In this document: positions 12,260 through 22,304 of the stretch, in pieces
Numbering within the stretch: position 1 is the stretch's first letter
How the letters are laid out: every line of letters begins with the position of its first letter
NCBI GenBank assembly: GCA_019925105.1
Contig: JAHGAU010000011.1
Location: 806,001-870,000, forward strand
DNA: 64,000 nucleotides
From: Niebla homalea
Taxonomy: Eukaryota; Ascomycota; Lecanoromycetes; Lecanorales; Ramalinaceae
Direction: 5' to 3'
Program-made: the position numbers and the translations under genes
Notes under the pieces: generated by a model
The model's database searches: none
Told to the model about the DNA's origin: nothing
Seen by the model: the letters and a program-made list of their open reading frames with translations, nothing else

Positions 12260-12817
12260 TATTTATAAGTTTATAAACCAGCATAAAAGCACTCCGAATA
12301 TAAGCAAACAGGTTAAGGAGGTTAAGCTTATATGTTTTTTCATTTAGTTTTTAAGTGCTTTAAACGCTTATAAATATCCGGCTTATTCATAAGTTTCTTG
12401 GATTCTCGTGAATTTACCACTTACTCGTGATTTTTTTGACTTAACGTTTTTTTAATAAAATTACCCCCTTTAACTACCCCCCCTTTAAGGATAAATGATT
12501 AGCTCCAGGGGTAGCTTTTAATTAAATTAACCGAATCTGAAATCTATTTTTAAAAACGTTAAATATTATAGCTTATAGGGAGGGTTACGGATATTCCCGA
12601 TATTAAGAAAGCTTAATAAAAAAATTTATAAAAAAAAAAAAACCGTTATTTTACCGTTTTAAACGTTTTTATTTTTAACTTTTTTTTACCCGTTCGGGAC
12701 CGCTTAAAGCGCTCGTAAGTTTCCTGGATCCTCGTAAGTGACTTACGAGCGGTTTAAGTGAATGAATTCCTTTTTTTTTTGGTTATTCGATCTCAGCAGG
12801 TCGCAGATTTACTGATA
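12260..12817 (+). mobile_element. 558 bp non-autonomous TIR element, copy 1
   Basis: The same sequence occurs inverted at 30255-30803. The less mutated copy there shows terminal inverted repeats of about 20 bp that resemble each other (CATCTGCAAATTTGTGGACC and CATCAGCAAATCTGCGACC). In this copy the left terminus is RIP-altered (TATTTATAAGTTTATAAACC) and the right reads GGTCGCAGATTTACTGATA. It has no coding capacity. Both copies contain poly-T and poly-A tracts, repeated CTCGTAAGT/ACTTACGAG words and a CCCCCTTTAACTACCCCCC block. The superfamily is not certain. Confidence 0.7.
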
Positions 12818-12858
12818 TTATCCCTTTTTGAATTTAATAAATCTGCTTTAATAGGGTT

Positions 12859-13268
12859 TACTCCGGCAAGCGGGACGGGGTATATCTTATGGGATAGGGA
12901 TAGGATAGGGACGGGATAGGGACGGGATAGGGACGGGACGGGATAAAGTGAATATAATCCTATCCCGTATTAATACGGGATAGAATAGGAGGGGATTAAG
13001 ATAAATTGAGATTTTAAGCTTATTATTTATAATATAAAAATTATTATATATATTAAAAAACCCAGAAAAAAATTAGAAAATTAAACATTAAAAGTAAATT
13101 ATTTATTTAATACGGTTAACGTTATTAAGAATTGGGATCTTAATATATCCCGATCTTATCCCGCCGGGATAAAAATAGGATACGATGGGATTTAACCTTA
13201 TCCCGTCTTACGCGGGATAGGATACGTAAATCGAAAAACCGTCTTATCCCGTCCCGCTTCCCGGAGTA
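12859..13268 (+). mobile_element. hAT-like MITE, copy 1, with GGGATA-type minisatellite core
   Basis: 410 bp element with matching inverted ends TACTCCGG...CCGGAGTA that extend inward as GCGGGACGGG / CCCGTCCCGC. It is bounded by a perfect 8 bp target duplication ATAGGGTT at 12851-12858 and 13269-13276. An 8 bp duplication with short TIRs is the hAT pattern (established knowledge); assignment to hAT is inference because no transposase is encoded. The interior has GGGATAGGGAC-type repeats at 12890-12950 and inverted TATCCCG words at 13150-13250. Confidence 0.8.
12890..12950 (+). repeat. GGGACGGGATA minisatellite inside hAT-like MITE
   Basis: Roughly five 11-12 bp units with one-base variation. 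The related element at 63168 has a longer array of the same motif (63185-63355). Confidence 0.8.
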
Positions 13269-13276
13269 ATAGGGTT

Positions 13277-13728
13277 ATTAATACTATTTAATATACTTAA
13301 ACTTTACGCTAATAATAGTAGGAAAATAATATCCTTAGATTGCAATATCGGCTTATCATTCTGATATAACGACCCAGGACTATTTCATCTATAAGGCCTA
13401 CTCTTTATAACATCGTATAAAGTGCCCAGGAGCATTTGCTCCTTAGCGCCCGTATTCATATAAGTGTCCTTATACGTTTACCTATATTACCTTAAGCACT
13501 CTTACTTACCATTTTTACTCATTATACTTACCGCTTTTATTACCCTTATTACCCTTATTACTTACTGCCCTTAATATTCGTTATTTACCACTCGCACTCA
13601 CACTTTTACCTTAGTATCTTCGTCAGCCTTATTACTTACCACCTTTACCACTTAATACCCTTATAACTCGTTACCCTTATTATTATTACCCTGGTATTAA
13701 CGCTGGTAAAGTAATAGTAAGGTTAGAA
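13277..13728. repeat. C-rich TTACCC/TTACTTACC low-complexity tract with unassigned flank
   Basis: 13277-13470 is non-coding mixed sequence. From about 13470 to 13700 the words TTACCC, CTTACC and ATTACCC recur, so this is the opposite-strand equivalent of the tract at 10930-11157. No gene is seen. Confidence 0.6.
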
Positions 13729-14426
13729 GGGTTCACCCCCTAAATAGATAAACTCTTTAACCGGATACGTTAAACCCGATTTCGATTGCTTTTTTATGTT
13801 TTTTAGATTTCTTGGTCTTTATTATACTTATTATATCCTTATTACTTTATAAATAAGACTTATAAACCGGCAGTTAATAGGACCACCCTCACCCTTACCC
13901 TTACCCTTACCCTTAATAAGCCCGTTATTATGTCTTCCAGCAAGCCCTTTATTAGGACCTTTATTAAACCCTTTATTAAGCTCTTTATTAAAATGCGATG
14001 ATTTAAGGCTTATCGCGGTAGGGACATATAAGGATTAGGTATGGCCTTATATTAAAGGGTTTAAGCAACAGCTTGCGGAAGGACTTACTTATTACTCAAG
14101 TTCTATAAATAGAACGCGGTGGTTTTCAGCGCGGTAAAGTTATAAGAGGATCAGGCGTGGCCTTATATTGAAGGGTTTACCGAGTGGCTTACGGAAGGGC
14201 TTATTAAAGGGCTTATTTATCTGTAAGATTAATAGCGAGGGTAAAAGTGAAGGTAAAGGTGAGGGTAAGGCTATGTAAAACCTATTAAGTAACGATCTAT
14301 AAGTGTTATTTATAGAGCAATAAGAATATAATAAATGGGTTAAAGACCAACAAATATATAAAAAAGCAATTCAAATTGGGTTTAGCGTATCCGGTTAGGG
14401 AGTTTATCCCGTTAAGGGGTGAACCC
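13729..14426. mobile_element. 698 bp element with long (about 160 bp) terminal inverted repeats
   Basis: 13729-13893 is the imperfect reverse complement of about 14266-14426. Shared words in order are GGGTTCACCCC, GATAAACTC, TAACCGGATACG, TAAACCC, TTGCTTTTTTAT, GGTCTTTA and CTTATA. The centre holds CCCTTA repeats, a run of CCTTTATTAA units at about 13940-13995, and a 70 bp direct duplication. It encodes no protein. This is a foldback-like structure that may be a non-autonomous DNA transposon. A target duplication could not be fixed. Confidence 0.75.
14030..14212 (+). repeat. Two imperfect direct copies of a 70 bp unit inside the long-TIR element
   Basis: 14030-14100 and 14141-14212 share GGCCTTATATT(A/G)AAGGGTTTA and GCTTGCGGAAGGAC/GCTTACGGAAGGGC plus flanks. 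The left copy carries the T/A variant at several C/G sites. Confidence 0.7.
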
Positions 14427-15708
14427 TTTTAATATAAATAATAATAATGGCATATAAATAAGGTATTCGTTTAATCTTATAGCGGCCGTAGGGGCTCGAT
14501 ACTTACTGCTTATAAGAGGCTAAGAATAAATTCAATAATCCGGTCTCTCTTTTATTACTGCGTAAACGCCAGTCCCGCTTACTAGGTTTAAGTTATTATT
14601 ATTACTGAACGGGTTAACCTTATTATTATTCTTCTTACCTCGAACGAGAAAGCATAGCGTAGATTATTAAGCAGACCCTTAATTATTATAAGACTGTCAG
14701 TATTTACCACGGAATTCCCTCCATTAACTTACCGGAGGGAGCGGAACTCTTAAATTACCGTCCCTCCCCCATAAACGGTAAGGCCTACATCGGAACGCTG
14801 GTCCAGAATCGAGTTGTCGCTACCCCGGTAAAAGCATCCGCACCCGATTAATTAAGAAGTATAAGAAGATTAAGAAACCCGATAGACTCAGCTTTAACCA
14901 GGTTACCGTCGATGAAACGCAATAGAACGCCTAAACCCGTCCCATTTTTATTCAATATCGTTACCGAATAACTTATGAATAAGCGTTTTATTACGGGGAC
15001 ACCGTTCTAAAAGAGCCCGGCTAATATGGCCAATTGGGTCTATACAATTCCTTTCCATAGTTAAAAGACCCAAGATTTAAATACCGAGTCTGAATCTTAT
15101 GCCTTGTTACTTAATTGTCGATATTAATATTAAGAACTGTCCGTAAAGACTGCCAGTCGAATATAGTCCTTAAATAGGAACTTATAATTCGGTTTAAGAA
15201 GTTATGAAAAAAGATATAATCGCTAGAAAGCCTTAAAACCTCAACTATAAATAAAAGGCCTTCTTAGTCGACCGGCGGAGCGATAATTAGACCGATAAGT
15301 AGCAGCGTTTTATCACTAAGTTTAATAAGCGGATCATTTCGGTCTATAATACCTTTACGCTTACCCGCGGAAAACAGGGTATATTTAAGGAGTTCTACGC
15401 CCTATCGAAAGGGCTATGAATATAGGAGCAGTAAAGGTCGGTATAATAAAAGTTAATACGGAGAACGTAAACTTTAAGAAAGCAAGAACCAGGACAGGCC
15501 GAATAAAGAAGAAGCATATAAGGTAAATATAACCAGATACCAAAGCAATTACGCCAGTAACTCGATTAAAGCGAGTAGCCACTACTTAAGCGAAACGTAA
15601 GATAGAAAATTAGGAAGACCCCGAAATATAGCAACTAATATGCCTGGTGTCCTTCTCTAGCTTTAAGACCGAGCCCCACATATTTCAGGTATATAGAGAC
15701 GTCGTTAT
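14427..15708 (+). pseudogene. Unidentified coding relic in low-RIP sequence
   Basis: The region is less AT-rich than its surroundings. One + frame from about 14641 to 15120 has long open runs separated by few stops, with ordinary amino acid composition (segments such as GKAYIGTLVQNRVVATPVKA and ANMANWVYTIPFHS). A different frame at about 15320-15410 continues with KRFITKFNKR and GKQGIFKEFYALSKG. This suggests a frameshifted dead gene or transposase. I do not recognise the family. An opposite-strand frame at 15385-15582 is hydrophobic and is probably a shadow. Confidence 0.35.
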
Positions 15709-15713
15709 AACCC

Positions 15714-15785
15714 TGTCAGACGCATAGACGCATGAGAGTGGATAATATGTGTGAGACGCATGGACGCATAAGAGTGGATGATATG
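15714..15785. repeat. 36 bp tandem duplication in Copia-2 LTR
   Basis: Two copies of a TGT(C/G)AGACGCAT(A/G)GACGCAT-type unit differ by a few bases. The opposite LTR at 21120 has one copy. Confidence 0.85.
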
Positions 15786-15970
15786 TATGTGGATTGCATA
15801 TTATCTATTTAGGAAGCATGGTGCTATCTGCATGAAATACCTGGGTAGTATGAAATATACGGCCAGGTAATAATATTTATACGCGCTATAATAGTATCTT
15901 AATACCGTCGTATAACGGCTTAATAACACTTTATATAATACTATTATTATACCTATTACCTAAGTTAATA
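15714..15970 (-). repeat. 3' LTR of Copia-2 (257 bp, with internal 36 bp duplication)
   Basis: The outer about 160 bp is unmutated and rich in GCATG and GGATG words. The inner about 100 bp is RIP-converted. It is 36 bp longer than the other LTR because a 36 bp unit is present twice (15714-15749 and 15750-15785). Confidence 0.85.
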
Positions 15971-18900
15971 TACCCCCTTAGGATCGTAATATTATTACGG
16001 TAATAATATAGATCCTAGATATCCTTATTATAATTATCTTTTAATTATTAATATATTATAATTATTATAAATAAAAGGTACGTCTTAAATTTAAAGTTAA
16101 AAAATTAAAAAGCCAAGAAAAATCGGAAAAATCGTTAACTTTAAAAATAATAATAATAATAAAACCTTTATATTTTAAGTTATTCCGAAACTTTATATAT
16201 ACTTAATTAAGCTCCGGATATTAACTGAAATAATTTTATTAAGTAATTATTATTAAATAGATATTAAAAAAAGTTAAAATTAATAAAATTATAAAAATAA
16301 ATAAACCCGGAAAGACTATTATATATCCGATTTAAAATTATAAACTTTTAAAAGCTAAATTTCTTAAAAATAACTTATCTGGGATTTTATTAAATCGTAT
16401 TATAATATAGGGTTTTAAGGCTTATTATTTTTAAGTTTTAAGAATTTCATAAATTCTTTATATTTTTATAATAATAAAATTTTTGTAAAACCGTCCGTTA
16501 ATATCTTTATTATAAATATATACTTAATATTAATTGTTTTCTTTTAATATTTTTATCGTAATTAATAATAATATATATTTATATAACGGACTTTTATAAT
16601 AAATTAAGGATTTATCCCTTAAATTATAGGGATTATTTAAGTATTATTATACTTAATTTTTAATAAATAAAATAATTTTAATATAATTAATTTAAAAAAA
16701 TAATTTTATTATATTAACTTTTTTATTATAAGAATAAAGTTAAAAAGTTTAACTTTAATAAAGCTTATTATTACCGTTTTTTACTTTATTATTTTCCAGT
16801 TAATTAAGCCTTTAAATAACCTAAAGATATAACCTTATAAGCTATATTATATTTTAAAATTATTAATAAATAACGTATTTAAGGATATTATAAAAACGGT
16901 ATACGGATTAATAATTTTCTTATTATATATAATAATATAATACTTAATATATATAAGGTATTACAATATTTTTATAGTTATTTTTAAAAATTATTTTAAC
17001 GGATTTATAAGAAACTTAAATAACTTAAACGTTAAATATATAATATCCGTTTAAATTATAATGGCCGTAAAGTTAATAAAGTTAATAAACTATTAATATA
17101 TATAAATCTTTTAAAATAAAACTTATCCGGTATTTTTAATAAAAGCTTTAATATTCCATAAAAGTACTTTAAGAGTATAATTTATTATAATATTAAATTT
17201 TAACGTAAATTTATTAATATAATTATTTTAATATAATTAGATTTTTCAATTTAATTAATTTTATATTATTTTTATACTGAAGAATTATTTTATTTTATTT
17301 AAGTTTTTTATTTTATAAACCTTAAAGAATTTACTTTAAAAGTTATTTATTTTTTAATTATACTTATAATTATAAATAATAATAATATTATTTATAAAAA
17401 AGAAATTTATTATATAATTATTAATAAAAAGATATTCTATTTTTAAGACTTATTTTGAGCTTAAGTTTATTAAAATTTTTAAGAGATTTTTAAATTATAA
17501 AACCGATAATTATTTAAGTTTATATAGAATTTAAAGTAAAAGGAATAAGCTTTTATTTTTATAATTTTTTTAATATTTTAATATATATAAACTTATTTAT
17601 CTCGTTATTAATAAATATATTAATAACGTTTTATTATCTTATGTTTAAATTAAATATAATTATTATAATTATAAATACCTTAAGAACCTTAATTATTACA
17701 TTAATAATAAATATATTTTATTCAGTTTTTTATAAATTTCCTTTTATATAAAGCCTTATTTTATATTTAAAAAAATATTTTTATTATTAAATTTATATTT
17801 AAATATTTAAATAATAAATATTAATATTTTATCCGCTTTTTTAATATATTTAAATAAGATTTCTTTTTATAAACTTTTTTTCTTTAAAAGCTTTAAGATT
17901 TATTTTAATTAATAATTTAAAACCTATAATATATAAGTATTTTAATATATAATAATAATATTTTAACTTAATAAATAAGGTATTATAATAAAATATATTT
18001 ATTTTTAATAAAGAAAAAAATGCTTTTTATCCTTTTTATAAAGTTTATAGAATAATAAGAAAGTAATAAATACTATATAATATAATAACTTTAATTTATT
18101 TATAATTAAAGTAAAAATTATAATATAATTTACTTTCTTTATACCTTTTATAGCTCTTTTTCCTTTAATAATATTATTTATATTAAAGTTAAATTTATTG
18201 CTATTTTTTTGGCTTTAAAGTTAATAAAAATAATAAAGTTAATAATAAATTTAGTGGTAAATCTGGTAATAAAGTTAATACTTTATTACCGTTATTATTA
18301 CCGTTACCGTCTTTTTTATTTCCTCCGTTATTATTTTTAAATATTATATTGTAATTTATTAATATTAAAGTCAATAAAAATAAATAATTTTCTTATTATT
18401 CTTTTTCTTTTCTTTTTTATATAGGGTTAATAATATTATTTATAAATTCCTTTTTTTCTATTATTTAATAATAGCTTAATAATAATATAAAATGTATTGA
18501 TTTTTAAGATATTAATTAAATAAAGGAATAACTTTTTTTAAATTAAGTTAAATTAATTATTTAATTTTATAAAATTTATTTTCTTTAAAGAAAATGTTTT
18601 TTATATAAATTATTTTCTTTTAATTAAATATTTATATATTATAAATATTAATATTATTATAATTAATAAAGAAATTAATATATATTCTTATTATTAATTT
18701 CTCTTTCTTAAGGATCGATTTATTAAGTAAATAAGGTTTATAATTATATTATTTAAGGTATTAAAGGTTTAATTTTAAGCCGGTAACCTTTTTAAATAAT
18801 ATAGTTTATAAATGCTTTCTTATTAATATTTAATTTATAAGGAAACCGGCCGTTTATACGATTTATGGCTATAAGAAATAAAGAAGTTTTACTTATAACC

Positions 18901-21119
18901 TTATAGCCCTTACTTTTATAATTAATAAACCATTTTTTTATTCTGAATAACCGTTTTATATAACGGTATATAATATTTACAACTTGAAAATAATATTAAG
19001 CTTATTAATAAATTTTTTAAATTTAAATCCTAAGGATTTCTCTCCGTTTAATTAAATAAAAATTTTATTATAATAATATTATATTTTAATCGTTTTAATA
19101 GTTTTCCGTAGGATATTTATTACTTTCAACTTATATTTATAAATATATATTATTTAAAAATTGTATTTAGAATAAATAATATATAATATTTATTAATCTC
19201 GGTTTATTATTATATTTATTTATATAAGGTTATAAATAATTTAAAAAAAAAAGGTTTTATTAATATTTTTTTTTTATATAAACATCTTAATATGATCCGG
19301 CAAGTTTTAATAAAATATAGTTTTTATAATTATTTATATTTAAAACTTTAATATTATTAATAATCTTTATTCTTTTAATTATTTATTAAAGGTATTAAAT
19401 CGCTTTATTAATAACGTATATAAAAAGTTAATATTATTAATTTATAATTATTAATTTAACGATAACTTTACCGGTTATAAATATTATATTAATTTATTTA
19501 ATATTATCTTTAAGTACGTAATATTTACGGATCTTCTTAATTAATATTCTTATTTATTTATTATTATAAAAATAATAACGTTCGGTATTAAAGTAAATAT
19601 CCTTATTTATAAAGATAGTATTAATTATAATATTAATTATAAAGTTAAATGTATACGTAATATTATAAAATATAATAAAGTTATTACTTTTAAGCATATT
19701 AATATTTACTTTAATTTTTCTATAAATAATAATTTTAAGATTATTATTGTTAATAATAATAATATTATTCTTTCTATTTATTTCTTTAACAAATTAATTT
19801 TTTATCGTCTTATTATAAACATAAAAGCTTAAGTTATAATTCAAAATTTATAGTAATTATAATATATAAAATTCTTATTTTATATTAAATATATTAAAAT
19901 TATTATTATTATTTTAAACCAATATTAATAAACTATTTTATTTTAATCTAAAGTTTCTGGATTTCTTAAAAGTTTAATTAACTTATTCTTTAATTTTAAT
20001 ATTTTTAAGTTTATTATTTATTCGTTTTTTAAATATAAAATCGGGTTTAAAGTTAATAAGTTAATTAAATTAATTTATACGTAAATAATTGTACTTGTTA
20101 AATTAATATTTAATATTATAAAAATATTTTTTGAACTTAATATATTTATTTTTAAATATAAATTTATTATTTTTCTTAATATTATTTTAATTTTTATTAA
20201 TAATGGAAGTTAAATAAAATAAAGTTAACTTCTTTATATTGTTATATTATATATAATTTCAAAATTATTCCTCGAGATTAATAAGAACGATTAAAAAGTT
20301 AATTAAATTATTTATATTAAATTTATAAAGTTATATTAATATAAAACTTTATTTCTTAATTACGTTAATAAAATTACGGTATTTCCGTTTCTTATTAAAT
20401 ACTTTAAAGATATTATTATTTTTAACTTTTATAAGTATTTAAGTATACTTATTAAATTATACTTTAGTATTTTAATGAAAATTAGGTCCCGTTATAATTT
20501 TATAATATTCTTTCTTTACCATTAAAGAACGTATGGAATCTAAAGGTATAAGCTTAATTTTAAAAGTATATAAATAATTTTATAAATAATAATTTACGTT
20601 CTTAAGGTAAACGAGGTTCGTTTTATTGATTATAAAGTATATAAAGTTATTAATTTTAATAAAAAACGCGTATTACTTTTTCTATTTTTATAATTCTAGC
20701 TTTAATACCTATAAATCGTTTTTATAAACTATTAATACCCTTAAGTTAACCGCTTTATCCGCTATAATAATAGGTTATATTAATTTTATTAACTTATTTA
20801 AGTTTATTAATTTTATTATAAAAATAAAGTTAATAAGCTCTTAGATATAATACTTAATAACTTTACCTTTAATAACGATAAGTTATAAATCTTAATCTTT
20901 TAAGGTAATAAGCTTAATTTTATATAAGCTTATCTTAAAAGTATAAAGGAATAATAAGCAATAAACTTACTATATTCTTTAATTCCTTTTTTATTTTTAA
21001 TTTATATATAATATATTAACCTTAAGGACTTAATTTAAGCCTTTTTAAATAGTTAATTACGCCTTTAAATTAATTAATAAGTAAATAGCTATAATAATAT
21101 ATAATACCGGGCTTATAAC
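15971..21119 (-). pseudogene. Copia-2 internal region (gag/pol), destroyed
   Basis: About 5.1 kb of extremely AT-rich sequence. Only the C-terminal pol tail (- strand, near 16440-16540) is readable: residues resembling L.L.IYL, then TVLQKFYYYKN, align by eye with the end of fungal Copia polyproteins. Gag should lie near 20000-21100. An ATAAGCCCGGTAT motif on the - strand just inside the right LTR matches the motif just inside the Copia-1 5' LTR. Confidence 0.6.
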
Positions 21120-21340
21120 TATTAAACGTATAAACGTATAAAAGTGGATAATATATATATCAATTGCTTATTATTTATTTAGGAAGCATAATACTATCTG
21201 CATAAAATATCCGGGTGGTATAAGATATACGGCCAGGTAATGATATCTACACGCGCTATGGTAGTGTCTTGGCACCGCTCGCATGGCGGCTCAATGACAC
21301 TTCATACAACACCACCACTATGCCTGCACCCAGGCTGACA
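21120..21340 (-). repeat. 5' LTR of Copia-2 (221 bp)
   Basis: The inner half is RIP-converted (TATTAAACGTATAAACG for TGTCAGACGCATAGACG). The outer about 100 bp is intact and GC-rich (CACCGCTCGCATGGCGG). It ends CTGACA followed by the AACCC target duplication. Confidence 0.85.
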
Positions 21341-21345
21341 AACCC

Positions 21346-22055
21346 AGATAAGGTCGGTCCCGGGAGGGGGTTAATAAGCCTTATAAATACTCCGTATTAT
21401 AATAATATCCTGAGCTTAGGAACCTAAACCAGAGAGAAAAAAAGGTGAAGAAGTTAATGCCGAGCAAAACTTCTTACATTAAGTATAATTCGAGGATTAT
21501 ACTTTAATAACCTTATATTTGAAGGGATAATTCTATTTCCTTCTTAAGGATTTTCGCAATAAACTAACAGAATAGCCATAAGCATAAGGCTGTTTAACCA
21601 TTGGGAAACTCCCTTATTTATCGCAGGGATTATTAAAACGTAATTACCAGCGATTAATCGTTTAATCAAAACAGCCCAGATATTCAGGTAGAAGATTCTG
21701 CTTAAGCCGACTAAGACAATACCCAGGTAAAAGTTAAGTAAACGGCCACCGCTCCTCCTGCCGCCAACGCTCCTCCTGGCCCCCGGCCGAGAAGATATAA
21801 AGGTAAATCCCTTAACTAAAGGACCGATAAAAGTAATATATAAGCTGTTAATATCCTTAGAGGATACGGAAAAGACGTTAATAGAATTCAATCGGCGATT
21901 ATAGCGTAACGAATATCACTAAGGTATTCACTTTTCTGCTGAGTAAATAGCCGCCCTATATTAAGGTCGCGATATACTATACTTACCTTATTACCGCGTT
22001 AACTATTTACTAATTAAATCGGATTATCTTGCGCTTAATTGATAACCCCATTATT
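21346..22055 (-). other. Low-RIP sequence with an unassigned open frame
   Basis: This is the continuation of the island left of Copia-2. The - strand has a 115-codon open frame (21544-21891) starting MNSINVFSVSSKD, with an Arg/Gly-rich stretch (GARRSVGGRRSGGR) and then two hydrophobic segments that could span a membrane. No family is recognised and no intron or promoter is evident. Chance openness in GC-richer DNA, or an antisense frame of a relic, is as likely as a gene. Confidence 0.25.
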
Positions 22056-22081
22056 AATACCATTTCATTACGCTCGCCCCC
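22056..22081 (-). repeat. SINE head-like 26 bp at the LINE-D junction
   Basis: Read on the - strand from 22081, the sequence GGGGCGAGCGTAATGAAATGG differs from the SINE-like head at 53584 (GGGGCGAGCGTGGCGGAATGG) at only a few positions. Similarity fades after about 26 bp. It sits exactly where LINE-D loses its last about 210 bp. It may be a fragment of the SINE-like element or of a relative. Confidence 0.45.
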
Positions 22082-22149
22082 AGAATAATAATTTATTTAT
22101 ATACTTTTTTTAAGAAAACCTATAATAATATAATTAAGTCCTTATAAGG
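22082..22149 (-). mobile_element. LINE-D, 3' segment (truncated tail)
   Basis: Matches the 3' untranslated part of the LINE (ATTTATATACTTTTTTT, AAGAAAACCTATAATA, TTAAGTCCTTATAAGG), comparable to 62140-62210. The (CAAT)n tail and about 210 bp before it are missing. The LINE resumes at 28953 after the Gypsy element. Confidence 0.8.
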
Positions 22150-22304
22150 TGTTGGTGTATGGACCAAAAAGTGTGATAATATATGAATGATAATTCTACC
22201 TAAATGCAGATAGGATCCTAAGGATTATCTGTCCTTTACGTATAAAAGTATCCTATACTTATAAATGCTCCCGCGTATCCCTTATACTATATATATATAT
22301 AATA
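22150..22304 (-). repeat. 3' LTR of Gypsy-1
   Basis: 155 bp, same length as its partner. The outer end is unmutated (GTTGGTGTATGGACC) and the inner end is RIP-converted to alternating TA. Confidence 0.85.

Larger units (their letters stand above)
15714..21340 (-). mobile_element. Copia-2: RIP-degraded Ty1/Copia LTR retrotransposon
   Basis: 5627 bp, bounded by a 5 bp target duplication AACCC (15709-15713 and 21341-21345) and by LTR ends TGTCAG...CTGACA. LTRs are at 15714-15970 and 21120-21340. The - strand near 16440-16540 reads like the end of a Copia polyprotein (an IPT.....DG.TK.LPRPK-like block with stops), which sets the orientation. Interior GC is very low and no frame survives. It inserted into the low-RIP island, whose two halves are 14427-15713 and 21346-22081. 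Confidence 0.8.

Noticed and set aside
13878..13916. CCCTTA repeats as interstitial telomere
   Set aside because: The unit is TAAGGG, which is not a rotation of the fungal telomere repeat TTAGGG, and the run is short and inside a TIR element.
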